The translations under genes and the position numbers were made by a program. From Colwellia sp. (GTDB taxonomy: Bacteria > Pseudomonadota > Gammaproteobacteria > Enterobacterales > Alteromonadaceae): a stretch of 62,416 nt of DNA. Position 1 is the first letter of the stretch; every line of letters starts with the position of its first letter. Under the pieces are notes generated by a model. The model made no database searches. It was not told the DNA's origin and saw nothing but the letters and a program-made list of their open reading frames with translations. The stretch spans positions 41,787-104,202 of the forward strand of contig JAPYOP010000010.1 of NCBI GenBank assembly GCA_029938115.1, written 5' to 3'. Shown here one piece after another: positions 26,950-35,893 of the stretch.

Positions 26950-27456
26950 TTAAAGCTTCTTTTTAATAACTATACGCGGATCAAGGTATGTGCTGCTACT
27001 TTTGGGATCAGATGCTTCTGTCGCTATAGTATATTTATAGATTATTCCCACAGGGCTACTTTCAGGAACATGTTCCTGAACTATATATTTAAACTGAATT
27101 TTTTTAGCCGGGTTCCAAAGCACGGCTATTTTTTGCTTGGTAAATTTATATTCTGTCGAACTACCTTCACCTTGAACAACGGCACGCCAACAGATAGTTT
27201 CCTTTTGCTTAACATCACGATCCGTATTTTTTACGTGCTTTGTGTTTTTTATTTTCCCAGAAATAGGAAGCTGTGGTGATACAACAACACTAATAGGCAG
27301 ACCGTTGATTTCTTTATCAAGTACCACATAAATAAAGTTCATAGGTTTGTGGGGCATACTTTTAGGACATGAGTCGGCTCTGGCTGAAACGCTGACAAAT
27401 GCTGTGTATGTAATTGTTATTAAAATAATAAACTGCTTAATTGATAATATTTTCAT
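26950..27456 (-). CDS. Secreted hypothetical protein
   Basis: A 168-residue exported protein. The start at 27456 is supported by AAAGGAAAGGAC directly upstream; a frame extending to 27486 lacks such a site. A signal peptide (MKILSIKQFIILITITYTAF...ARA) is followed by a mature domain with two Cys (DSCPKS and ETICWRA) and predicted beta-strands. No family recognised. It is 37 bases downstream of the cyclase gene on the same strand and could be co-transcribed with it. Confidence 0.6.
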   Translation of the reverse strand: MKILSIKQFIILITITYTAFVSVSARADSCPKSMPHKPMNFIYVVLDKEINGLPISVVVSPQLPISGKIKNTKHVKNTDRDVKQKETICWRAVVQGEGSSTEYKFTKQKIAVLWNPAKKIQFKYIVQEHVPESSPVGIIYKYTIATEASDPKSSSTYLDPRIVIKKKL

Positions 27457-27493
27457 GTCCTTTCCTTTGATTGGCTTTGATTTCAAACATCAT

Positions 27494-29755
27494 TTATTGT
27501 GCAAGCAGTTCTTTAAACTTAGGGTGGTCAACAAGCATTGAAAAGTTTTCATCTTCTCGAATCAACTCTCTGTCATACCCTTTATCAATAGCTTTATTTA
27601 AAGTAATTAATGCAAGCTCTTTGTTTTCTAAAGATAGGTAACTAATGCTCATGGTGTAAAGGAGATCGAACCTCAATTTTTTGCTATTAAGCTCTTTTAA
27701 TAATCGATAGGCCTTTTGCTTTTCATTCGTTTTTGCATAATACAAGGCTAAAGAAACCCATGTTTCATCATTGTTTTCATTTACGACTAACATCTGCTTT
27801 GCTAGTTTTATTGCTTGCTGGTAAGCATGAAGCGTATTTTCATTTTCATTAGGTATTTGTTCATAAGCCTCCGCTAAAAAACCCCAGTATTGATACTCCT
27901 CAGGTGATAACTCAATTGCCTTGATGTACATTTTTTTTGCTTGTACAAAATCTTTTTTTATAAAAAAAGCGGTACCCAAATTAGAATACGCCTCTTGAGT
28001 TTCTCTAATTTCAATTGATTGTTTAAAAATATCAATGCCCCTGTCGAGATCACCATCAGCAAAATATGCCGCTCCGAGACTGTTATATGCGTCACTATAA
28101 TCTGGAGTTAGTGCAATCACCCGCTTGAATTCTTGTATCGCCTTTTGGTTTTCACCTCGATAAAACAAGTAACTACCGTATATTTCATGTGATTCACTAT
28201 TATTAGATGATGTTTGAATAGCTCGCTCAAAATATTGATTTGTTAGAAAGTGCTCATTTAACTTGTTATATGTTCTGGCTAAACCAATTAAGGCATCAAC
28301 CGAAGCTAAATTTAGGGTTAAGGCTGCCTGAAAATTAACTTCTGCATCCATAGTATTGCCGGAGAGCAAATATAAGCTTCCTAAACTGTTATAAATATCA
28401 CTTTGATGGCTATTAGAGTGCAAAATTCTTGAACAGTTTGTTTCCGCTTTCTCAAAATCTTCCATATTAAAAGTCAACTGGTAATATTCAATATTACTTT
28501 GACAAAGACCTGCGTAAGCTAATTCAAAATCATTCTCAGCGTCTAACGCCTGATTAAACAGACCGATAGCGTTCGTTAAATTTACTTTAGTTTTCGGTTG
28601 ACGCAAGAATTGTTTGGCTTTCAAATAATGCTCATACGCGATGGCATTTATCGGTTTGTCAGCAGAAATAGCTTTTAGTGATTGGGCTGAAAGTAGCAAT
28701 TTTAACGAGCTTGTTATTTTTAACGCTATTTCATCTTGAATAGAAAATGCATCATCAAGCTTTCTATCATAGGTTTCAGACCACAAATGAAATCCCGTTT
28801 TAGTATCGATAAGTTGCACGGTAATACGTATCTTGTCGGCTGATTTTCTAACACTACCTTCAACCATATAATTAACATTCAACTGCTCTCTAACCATAGC
28901 TGAAGTTACCTTTGCAGGTAGAGCCCAAGTTGATGTACGAGAGGCGACTCGCAACTCTTTTATACGCGCTAATAGATTTAACAATTCCTCTGACAAGCCA
29001 TCATTAAAATATTGATTTTGTAATGGTTCACCTATATTTTTAAATTTTAAAACAGCAATAGAACTTTCATGAATACCTTCTTGCTGAGCAATTGCGATCT
29101 CTGCAGTATTTTGTTTTAACCACTTTTGTTGCCATACAAATAGCCCGCCCATAATAAGTATTAAAATGACAACCGCAGTTTTATAAGTTTGCCAATTTAT
29201 TTTTACCCCTGAACCATCAATAGAAGTGATTACATTTTTAGCATTACCTTCTTGATCATTACTTGGCAACCAAGTAAAAACCTCTATTTTTGAGCTAATA
29301 TTTTTAAGAACGGGAAAACCAATAGATTTGAAGTTATAACTGGTTTTCCCTTGTATTTGTGCATAGAAGTGCTGTGATATAGCAATACCATTGCATGGCG
29401 CTAAAGACTCTAATCTTGCGGCAATATTTACGCCATCACCAAAAATATCTTTATCTTCTTGAATGATATCTCCAAGGTGTAAAGCAATTCTTAAATTGAG
29501 TTTAGGGTACTCTGAAATTAATTTAAGAATTTTAGTAGCACAAGCTAAGGCGTCAACTGTACTGTGAAAAGTAGATAAGGTACCGTCACCAATTTCTTTA
29601 ATACAATGACCACCGTGCTGTGACAAAGCGGCTTGAATGATTTGACGATTAATTTCAAGAATATATAACGCTTCACTTTCATCACTTTCCATGATCGAAC
29701 TATAACCGACGATGTCAGTAAACATAATGGCGGCGAGTTGACGGTCTTGATGCAT
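27494..29755 (-). CDS. Class III adenylate/guanylate cyclase with TPR repeats
   Basis: A 753-residue protein. The N-terminal cyclase catalytic domain (residues 1-165) has both metal-binding Asp, D14 (MFTDIVGYSS) and D57 (EIGDGTLSTF), and the transition-state pair N110/R114 (VNIAARLE), so it looks active. One membrane segment lies near residues 192-208. A TolB-N/FlgO-like domain follows (SIAVLKFKNIG...GLSEELLNLLARI...VEGSVRK), then about ten TPR-like repeats to the end. This cyclase-TM-TPR layout recurs in bacteria, often for signalling with unknown input. The base-specificity residues were not resolved, so cAMP or cGMP as product is open. Confidence 0.88.
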   Translation of the reverse strand: MHQDRQLAAIMFTDIVGYSSIMESDESEALYILEINRQIIQAALSQHGGHCIKEIGDGTLSTFHSTVDALACATKILKLISEYPKLNLRIALHLGDIIQEDKDIFGDGVNIAARLESLAPCNGIAISQHFYAQIQGKTSYNFKSIGFPVLKNISSKIEVFTWLPSNDQEGNAKNVITSIDGSGVKINWQTYKTAVVILILIMGGLFVWQQKWLKQNTAEIAIAQQEGIHESSIAVLKFKNIGEPLQNQYFNDGLSEELLNLLARIKELRVASRTSTWALPAKVTSAMVREQLNVNYMVEGSVRKSADKIRITVQLIDTKTGFHLWSETYDRKLDDAFSIQDEIALKITSSLKLLLSAQSLKAISADKPINAIAYEHYLKAKQFLRQPKTKVNLTNAIGLFNQALDAENDFELAYAGLCQSNIEYYQLTFNMEDFEKAETNCSRILHSNSHQSDIYNSLGSLYLLSGNTMDAEVNFQAALTLNLASVDALIGLARTYNKLNEHFLTNQYFERAIQTSSNNSESHEIYGSYLFYRGENQKAIQEFKRVIALTPDYSDAYNSLGAAYFADGDLDRGIDIFKQSIEIRETQEAYSNLGTAFFIKKDFVQAKKMYIKAIELSPEEYQYWGFLAEAYEQIPNENENTLHAYQQAIKLAKQMLVVNENNDETWVSLALYYAKTNEKQKAYRLLKELNSKKLRFDLLYTMSISYLSLENKELALITLNKAIDKGYDRELIREDENFSMLVDHPKFKELLAQ

Positions 29756-29838
29756 TAAATTCTCTTAAGCTTAATAAAGCGTAATCAGAAATTTAAACTC
29801 AATAACCTATAATTCAGGTTTAGTGCAGAGTGGCTTAT

Positions 29839-29877
29839 TTACCTTTAATCCAGTTATTTCAATAGGATCAAAGGTAA
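29839..29877. repeat. Inverted repeat upstream of the cyclase gene
   Basis: TTACCTTTAATCC (29839-29851) and GGATCAAAGGTAA (29865-29877) are reverse complements at 12 of 13 positions with a 13-base centre. It lies 84 bases upstream of the cyclase start and 46 bases after the antiporter stop. Neither strand has a following T-run. It may be an operator or an mRNA-end hairpin. Confidence 0.5.
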
Positions 29878-29922
29878 GTATAGCAGTGAAAATACATTGT
29901 GAGGTTTAACAAAAACAAATCA

Positions 29923-31149
29923 TTAATCTTTGTGATTTTTTCCATACCAATTTGCTAACGGCTGAGCACTCAATCCATGAGCGATAATACTCATCAGAAC
30001 AGTCACCATAACAGTCGCGTATATCGTATCAAACTCTGAGGCATCCCCTACCTCATGCGCGACAATCAACACATACAATATCGATGCGATGCCACGAGGG
30101 CCGAACCAAGCGATGAAACTCATGGTAGATAGGTCTAGCTTATTGCCATCAAGTTTAGCGCCTAATAAAGAAACCATCACAGGTAACATACGTAAAAGCG
30201 TTAAACTTAAAAAAGCGAAGATACAAACATTGATAGTGACATGGCTAATCACTTGAGGAACAAAAGCCAAGCCAAACAAAAAGAAGCTTATGAGTACTAA
30301 TAATTCGCCTTCACTTTCAGCAAATTCTTCAATATGTTCACGAGTTTTCATACTCGTATTTCCTGCTAATAAACCCGCAAAAAATGCAGAGATAAAACCA
30401 TTACCATGAAAGTGCTCGGCTAAATAGAAAGATAAAATAGCTAAAGCAATGGGGATCAAGTTTTGATAACTACCCACCATCCAATTTCTATTAACACTCA
30501 GTACAGATAACTTGGCACCAATATAACCAACTCCCGCTCCTACAAGCGCGCCAAAGCCTACTTGTTGCAATACATAACCAAGCCAATGTGAATCACCTGC
30601 ATTGGCTTCTGTTAGCCCACTCGTAATCATAGCTAGAACCGTAATTACCAAAGGAAAAATAATCCCGTCATTAAGACCACTTTCAACATTGATGGTTGAA
30701 CGAATTTTTTTAGGCACATTTGGATCTGAAACTACGGCTTTACCAAGCGCGGCATCGGTCGGCGTTAACAATAAAGCAAGCAATAACATATAAATAGCAG
30801 GTTCATTTGGAAAGATTAGCTGCGCCATATACGTACCGGCAACAATAGTTATAGGCAAGCCAATAAGCAATAATCTTGCGGGTAATTTCCATGATTGACG
30901 TAATAACTTCAAATCAAGCAAAGCAGCATCACTAAACAAGACTAACACTAATGCAATTTCAACAATAATAGTGACAAATTCAGCATTAACAGCCACATGA
31001 CTAACGCCCAGCCCTAAGGGTGAAATGAGTAAGCCAATACCCGCAAAAAACATAGGACCTGAAATATTGATAGCCGTTAATGCTTTGGAAATATAGCCAT
31101 ACAACAGCACTAACAAAGCAATAGTTAAGATAATAATATGTTCATTCAT
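29923..31149 (-). CDS. Cation:proton antiporter, CPA1/NhaP-like
   Basis: A 408-residue integral membrane protein with 12-13 hydrophobic segments filling the whole length and almost no C-terminal tail. Family motifs are LTPTDAALGKAVVSDP in the middle and NVESGLNDGIIFPLV; the Asn-Asp pair (GLND) is typical of electroneutral CPA1-type exchangers. FIAWFGPRGIASILY near the end matches the conserved FGPRG/FRGP helix. It likely exchanges Na+ or K+ for H+, which suits a marine organism. The ion is inferred. A potassium-channel-like gene follows upstream on the same strand, 228 bases away. Confidence 0.88.
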   Translation of the reverse strand: MNEHIIILTIALLVLLYGYISKALTAINISGPMFFAGIGLLISPLGLGVSHVAVNAEFVTIIVEIALVLVLFSDAALLDLKLLRQSWKLPARLLLIGLPITIVAGTYMAQLIFPNEPAIYMLLLALLLTPTDAALGKAVVSDPNVPKKIRSTINVESGLNDGIIFPLVITVLAMITSGLTEANAGDSHWLGYVLQQVGFGALVGAGVGYIGAKLSVLSVNRNWMVGSYQNLIPIALAILSFYLAEHFHGNGFISAFFAGLLAGNTSMKTREHIEEFAESEGELLVLISFFLFGLAFVPQVISHVTINVCIFAFLSLTLLRMLPVMVSLLGAKLDGNKLDLSTMSFIAWFGPRGIASILYVLIVAHEVGDASEFDTIYATVMVTVLMSIIAHGLSAQPLANWYGKNHKD

Positions 31150-31377
31150 AAGTACTTACCAACCAGATTATTGTTGCAATGGAATGAAGTAAATCATCCA
31201 TGATAAAAGTGTTCATAATAAGTAACTCTATTATTTAAAATAATCACTTTAAGAGATCATTTAAAGAATAAACTTATTGTAGTGTTATTAGCGTAAACAG
31301 CTTGACTGGCAATGTCCACGATTTAGTATATTAATCAACCACCAAGGGATTAATTCAAAGAGAAGTGAAGGATAAAA

Positions 31378-31860
31378 TCACTTAGTAGAATAAATTGATT
31401 CTATTGTTTTCTCAAGCTTATCTAGCTTGTGATGAATTTCAATATTTTGAGCTAGTATTTCTTCATTTTGTTTTCGTAGCTCTCTATTTTTAATATTAGT
31501 ATCAGCAAAACCAAATATTCGATTGGCAAATACTGCGCCGACACCACCTAAGATGCCAACACCTAAAATAAACATAACAAATACAGCCGCTCTACCAATA
31601 AAAGTTATTGGATAAACATCACCGAAGCCAATGGTAGTAGATGACATTAACATCAGCCAAAGGGCATCTACATAAGTTTGCACAGGAGAGCCTGTAACAC
31701 TAATTTCAGCTAAAAAAGTAACATAACCTAATATAATGTTTAAAAGCGAAAATACAGCTAAAGAAAAGAAACCTAAAATACTGTAGTTATAATTTTTAAT
31801 GCCAAAGTCATCCACCTTATAAAGTTGACTTTTTTCCATAACACTTTGCAATATGATCAT
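31378..31860 (-). CDS. Two-TM potassium-type ion channel
   Basis: A 160-residue protein with TM1 near residues 25-52, a pore helix and selectivity filter SSTTIGFGDVYP (about 73-84; TIGFGD is a variant of TVGYGD), and TM2 near 90-115. The C-terminus is a charged, heptad-like coiled coil (RELRKQNEEILAQN...LDKLEKTIESI) that probably aids tetramer assembly. No RCK or cyclic-nucleotide domain is present. An internal ATG at 31839 is an alternative start. Phe in the filter is compatible with K+ conduction but may change selectivity. Confidence 0.85.
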   Translation of the reverse strand: MIILQSVMEKSQLYKVDDFGIKNYNYSILGFFSLAVFSLLNIILGYVTFLAEISVTGSPVQTYVDALWLMLMSSTTIGFGDVYPITFIGRAAVFVMFILGVGILGGVGAVFANRIFGFADTNIKNRELRKQNEEILAQNIEIHHKLDKLEKTIESIYSTK

Positions 31861-31898
31861 AATTTATACTCTTGAATTTTCCATACTTAAACTAGCAT

Positions 31899-32654
31899 CT
31901 AGTTAGATACTTTCATTCGGATAGTTTTAATTGTGCCACTTTTCACCAACTTATGTAATTGCTTAGATAAACGCTCAGCATGAACTTTAATCCCTGATTG
32001 TTTTGAAATAGCAATATATGCATTAGTAACTTTATCAAATTGATAATTAGCGAGTGAAATTTTTTCTGTATATTCAACGAAAGGCAGCAAGGGTAAAATT
32101 GAATCTTCTCGCTCTATAAAAGTATCAATTCTACCTAGAAGGAGCATATCGACTAATTGCTTACGCGTGGTAAATTCAACTTTGGCAATGATATTATCAT
32201 TGTCAAACAAATCAAAATAACTTGCTCCTCGAAGTACCCCCACTACTAATTTGTTGAGATCGTCTGGGCCATTTATTGCTATATTTCTTGAAGCTAAAGT
32301 AAAAAAGTGTAGTGGATAATGTTGCTCCATATAAGGAGGATTGATAAAAATCAAATCTTCCTCTCGCTCTGGAAGCTTCTTTAAACCGAACATCATATCA
32401 GCAATGCCTTGCTTAACTAGACTTAAACAACGCGCAAAAGGACAATGAATAAAAACAGGAGTAAAACCTAGCGGCTCTAAAAGTTTTTTAACTACATCAA
32501 CATGCTCGCCAACAAACTTATTATCAACCAAATAAGAAAATGGAGGTTCAATAAAGGTAGCGACAGTTAATTTTCCATTATCAGCAAGACTCACTTGGCA
32601 AAACAAGGCCAATGATATCAATAGAGATAATGGAAGTTTCATTAGTAGTTTCAA
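31899..32654 (-). CDS. Periplasmic solute-binding-like protein (SBP_bac_3 type)
   Basis: A 251-residue exported protein with a signal peptide (MKLLMKLPLSLLISLALFCQ, cleavage near VSLA-DN). The mature part is a two-lobe amino-acid-type binding protein: LTVATFIEPPFSYLVDNKFVGEHVDVVKKLLEPLG, then GIADMMFGLKKLPEREED, VVGVLRGASYF and GRIDTFIERED. No ABC transporter genes are adjacent. Marine gammaproteobacteria carry many such orphan binding-protein-like genes, some of which may serve in sensing. Ligand unknown. It is 38 bases upstream of the ion-channel gene on the same strand and could be co-transcribed. Confidence 0.75.
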   Translation of the reverse strand: MKLLMKLPLSLLISLALFCQVSLADNGKLTVATFIEPPFSYLVDNKFVGEHVDVVKKLLEPLGFTPVFIHCPFARCLSLVKQGIADMMFGLKKLPEREEDLIFINPPYMEQHYPLHFFTLASRNIAINGPDDLNKLVVGVLRGASYFDLFDNDNIIAKVEFTTRKQLVDMLLLGRIDTFIEREDSILPLLPFVEYTEKISLANYQFDKVTNAYIAISKQSGIKVHAERLSKQLHKLVKSGTIKTIRMKVSN

Positions 32655-32768
32655 AATTCAAATTACATCAAAAATTTAAGCTGACCTATTATAGCAATTT
32701 ACTTATAATTTCGCACTTAACCCTTTCGGCAATACTAATCTAGACACTCTAACTACATTAATTAAAAA

Positions 32769-34718
32769 TCAACTCGCTTTTTTTACTGGTTTGTTAGTAA
32801 AGCTTTTCTTTGCTTTGGTTGCTCTACCTCTTTTGTGCTTAAAAGCAACTTTAGGTAAGCCTGAAAAAGATTGCTGGCTTGCATCAACAACCATCTCAGT
32901 TACAACAGTAATTAATGGATTCATAAAATGTAAATAACTCGATTTTTTCTCTGATATAGCAGTTAACATAGATTCCCATTGTGCGGTCATATCAGGTAAT
33001 GTTGCTTGTGTAGGTAACGCATTTATAAGTGCAATGCCTATTTCTGTCGCTATTATTTTTTTCCCTTGCCGCTTTAAAAAATCACGCTTAAATAATAAAT
33101 CAATGATGCCCGCTCGCGTCGCATCAGTTCCCAAACCATCGGTGTCTCTGAGAACTTTTCTAATATTGGCATCACAAACAAAACGGGCAATACCCGTCAT
33201 GGCACCTAACAAACTAGCATCGGTGAAAGATTCTGCCGGAGAGGTATGCTTTTCAATTAACTCTCCACGTTGACAGTGTAATATTTGCCCTTTATACAAA
33301 GCGGGTAATGCTTTAATTTCTTCATTTGCCGATTTACTGCTATTTGGAAAAAGCACTTTCCACCCTAACTTCACTTCTATTTTGTGACTGGCAGTAAAAA
33401 GCCCCCCTGCTATTCTTATTTCAACTTTCGTTTGTTGGTATTGATAAGCAGAATAAAACTGCGCTAAATATTGACGCACAATGAGCAAGTAAATATTTTT
33501 TTCAAACGGATTGAGGCTGATATTATTGGGAGATTTCTCTGTTGGCACAATGGCGTGATGCGCGGTAATTTTTTTATCATTCCATGCTTTACTTTTTATG
33601 GTCTGATCAGCATTTTTCGCTTGTACACTACAGGGTAAATGAGTAGCGGCTAAGGTTTTTATAATTGTTGCTGCTTGCTTTAATTGCTCTTTAGGTAAAT
33701 AGCGACAATCTGAGCGCGGGTAAGTAACTAGTTTATGTTTCTCATAAAGCGCCTGACAAACATCGAGTACTAATTTAGCATTCATAGAAAACTGTTTTGC
33801 GGCGGCTATTTGCAGGCTAGATAAATTAAATGGTAATGGTTGATTCTGCTGTTTTTGCTCTGTACTAACGCTCTCAACGTTGGCTGGTTGATTATTAATT
33901 CTAGTAACAACATTGTCGGCTAAACTTTTAACCAAAACTCGCCCTTCTTCATCACAATACTGCTGACACGCATCACTCGGTTGCCACTTAGCGCTAAAGT
34001 ACTCAGTTTTATTTGCTTGATCTTTATTAACACTCAAGTGTGCTAATACTTGATAAAAAGGTTTAGAAACAAAGTCCGAAATTTCTTGTTCACGCCTAAC
34101 CACTAACCCTAAAACAGGCGTTTGTACCCTGCCAACTGATAGCACACTATTATAGCCTTGCTTTTGTCCTTGCAAGGTACAGGCTCTGGTTAAGTTTATT
34201 CCATAAAGCCAATCTGCTCTTGAGCGTGCTAATGCTGATATTGATAACGACATAAAGTCTTGATTACTTTTCATCGACTTCAATGAACGTTTAACTGCAG
34301 GTAAATTTAAATCACTGATCAATAAGCGTTTTATATTACTTTTTTTAACCTTCGATACTTTAAAATAATCAATGACTTCATCAACTAAAAGCTGACCTTC
34401 GCGATCTGGATCACCCGCATGGATAATTTCATCCGCTTGTTTAACAAGTTTACGTAATACGGTTAACTGAGCTCGGGTGCGGGTAATTGGTTTTAGCTGC
34501 CACTGCTGGGGAACAATGGGCAAAGGTTCCATAGACCATTTTTTTAAGCTAGCATCATAATCTTGAGGATCAGCTTGTGCCAATATATGCCCCACACACC
34601 AACTCACCATATCACCATTAGCAACTTCAATATGGGTCTTGTGATTTTTATGCGGCTTAGGAAGTGCTGCTGCTATAGCGCGCCCTAAACTGGGCTTTTC
34701 AGCAATATATAATTTCAA
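32769..34718 (-). CDS. topB: DNA topoisomerase III
   Basis: A type IA topoisomerase of about 649 residues. The Toprim domain has AEKPSLGRAIA and the metal-binding HAGDPDREGQ. The active-site Tyr is Y333 in LVTYPRSDCRYLP. Domain motifs RVQTPVLGLVVRRE and DGLGTDATRAGIIDLL are intact. The C-terminus is short, Lys/Arg-rich (KHKRGRATKAKK) and has no zinc fingers. There is no ATG ahead of the conserved KLYIAEKPS; a TTG at 34718 gives the family N-terminus, with two further in-frame TTG codons at 34721 and 34733. No good ribosome site was seen for any of them. It decatenates DNA and acts with RecQ helicases. Confidence 0.93.
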   Translation of the reverse strand: MKLYIAEKPSLGRAIAAALPKPHKNHKTHIEVANGDMVSWCVGHILAQADPQDYDASLKKWSMEPLPIVPQQWQLKPITRTRAQLTVLRKLVKQADEIIHAGDPDREGQLLVDEVIDYFKVSKVKKSNIKRLLISDLNLPAVKRSLKSMKSNQDFMSLSISALARSRADWLYGINLTRACTLQGQKQGYNSVLSVGRVQTPVLGLVVRREQEISDFVSKPFYQVLAHLSVNKDQANKTEYFSAKWQPSDACQQYCDEEGRVLVKSLADNVVTRINNQPANVESVSTEQKQQNQPLPFNLSSLQIAAAKQFSMNAKLVLDVCQALYEKHKLVTYPRSDCRYLPKEQLKQAATIIKTLAATHLPCSVQAKNADQTIKSKAWNDKKITAHHAIVPTEKSPNNISLNPFEKNIYLLIVRQYLAQFYSAYQYQQTKVEIRIAGGLFTASHKIEVKLGWKVLFPNSSKSANEEIKALPALYKGQILHCQRGELIEKHTSPAESFTDASLLGAMTGIARFVCDANIRKVLRDTDGLGTDATRAGIIDLLFKRDFLKRQGKKIIATEIGIALINALPTQATLPDMTAQWESMLTAISEKKSSYLHFMNPLITVVTEMVVDASQQSFSGLPKVAFKHKRGRATKAKKSFTNKPVKKAS

Positions 34719-34783
34719 CAATAATTCATACAAAGATTAATGATAAGTGAAGTATAGTCAAAATACTGTTTTTATGTACAGCT

Positions 34784-35629
34784 TTATTTGTTTTTAACAC
34801 GTATTAGTTTATCTCGTACTTTTTTCATATGTTCACGAAAACCTTTATCAAACTTGCTTTCTCCACACGCAAAGGCTGAACTTGAAGCTGGCACTGGGCT
34901 GCCAAGAAATTGCTCTCGCTCAATAGTACAAACGCCATTATCATATTTAGTGATAGAAATCTCATCTGACATTTTTGTGGTTCGTTTATCTCGTTCTTGT
35001 TCGGGTGTTAATTGCACTTCAGAATGAGGTACAGGAATTTGTTCAGCATGCATAACCGAAGCAGAGCGGAATTGTTGATGTTGAGAAACTTCTTGTGACA
35101 TCACTTGATTATTGATTGAGTTTCTTAAACTATCAAGCTGCTGATATGCTGAAAAAGTGGCTTGTGCTGGTTTTTGTATGTCATTTTCATTTTTTGTTTT
35201 CGTTGATAAAACCTCAGTTGAAGAAGCAGGCATAACTGTATCTTTTTTAGTGACCTCTTTTTGTATTTTTTCTTTTTCTATAATGGGTTTGGTAGCGTTT
35301 TCTTGCTTAATCGCTACTTGTTTTACTATTACTTTTTTCTCTTCTTGCTTCGGCTTTATTTCTTCTTGCTTAACTGGCACTCGCTGAACTGCCACTTTAT
35401 TTATCGGCCTTTTATACAAATAACTTTTAATCGCTTTCTTAGTAATTGGCGCTTGTTTAGGCTGCTGTTTTTCCGAAACAGCCAATAGCAAAAATGCCGC
35501 TAGCACATGTATAAGTACTGAAACTGAAACACTGACATAGCGTTTTTTTAGTCGGCTAGCTTGCGCTTCACTGGCTTCTACAGGCGCTTGAGATAACTCA
35601 TTTCCTTTTATTACAAATCCATCTAACAC
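34784..35629 (-). CDS. TonB/TolA-like single-pass membrane protein, unknown function
   Basis: A 281-residue protein starting at GTG 35629. A basic segment SRLKKRYVS leads into one membrane helix (about residues 31-52), followed by a long periplasmic Lys/Glu/Val/Pro-rich region (about 58-150) like the extended linkers of TonB or TolA. A Gln/Ser-rich stretch and a C-terminal domain with two Cys (NGVCTIE, FACGES) follow. No TonB C-terminal fold motif was recognised and no exbBD genes are near. It could be an envelope-spanning structural or stress protein. Confidence 0.6.
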   Translation of the reverse strand: MLDGFVIKGNELSQAPVEASEAQASRLKKRYVSVSVSVLIHVLAAFLLLAVSEKQQPKQAPITKKAIKSYLYKRPINKVAVQRVPVKQEEIKPKQEEKKVIVKQVAIKQENATKPIIEKEKIQKEVTKKDTVMPASSTEVLSTKTKNENDIQKPAQATFSAYQQLDSLRNSINNQVMSQEVSQHQQFRSASVMHAEQIPVPHSEVQLTPEQERDKRTTKMSDEISITKYDNGVCTIEREQFLGSPVPASSSAFACGESKFDKGFREHMKKVRDKLIRVKNK

Positions 35630-35826
35630 AAACGTAGAAACACTTTTTTAACATTAGGTGCTAAATAGACATCACAATAATTAATAGGTTCACAGTTTTA
35701 TCAAAAAATAAAACGCACCAAAATAGAGCTACAACCCTAAAATGGCGCAATACCACTGTTGCAACAACAATTAAGCACATGAAAAATATAGATTAATTAA
35801 TTGGACTGACTTTTGCTAACTATAAA

Positions 35827-35838
35827 GAATAATTATTC
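35827..35838. promoter_or_regulatory. AT palindrome upstream of the Mo-enzyme operon
   Basis: GAATAATTATTC is a perfect 12-bp palindrome 56 bases before the operon start, in a 264-base gap with no other recognised signal. It partly resembles a Fur-type AT-rich operator, but only weakly. No FNR-type TTGATNNNNATCAA box was found in this gap. Confidence 0.3.
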
Positions 35839-35893
35839 TCATTGCTATTGGCATTATTAGTCGCCAACAAAGTAAATTAATAAAGGCTCGTTT

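Noticed and set aside
35815..35850. Fur box before the Mo-enzyme operon
   Set aside because: Only a 12-bp AT palindrome is present; the match to the 19-bp Fur consensus is weak, so no iron control is claimed.
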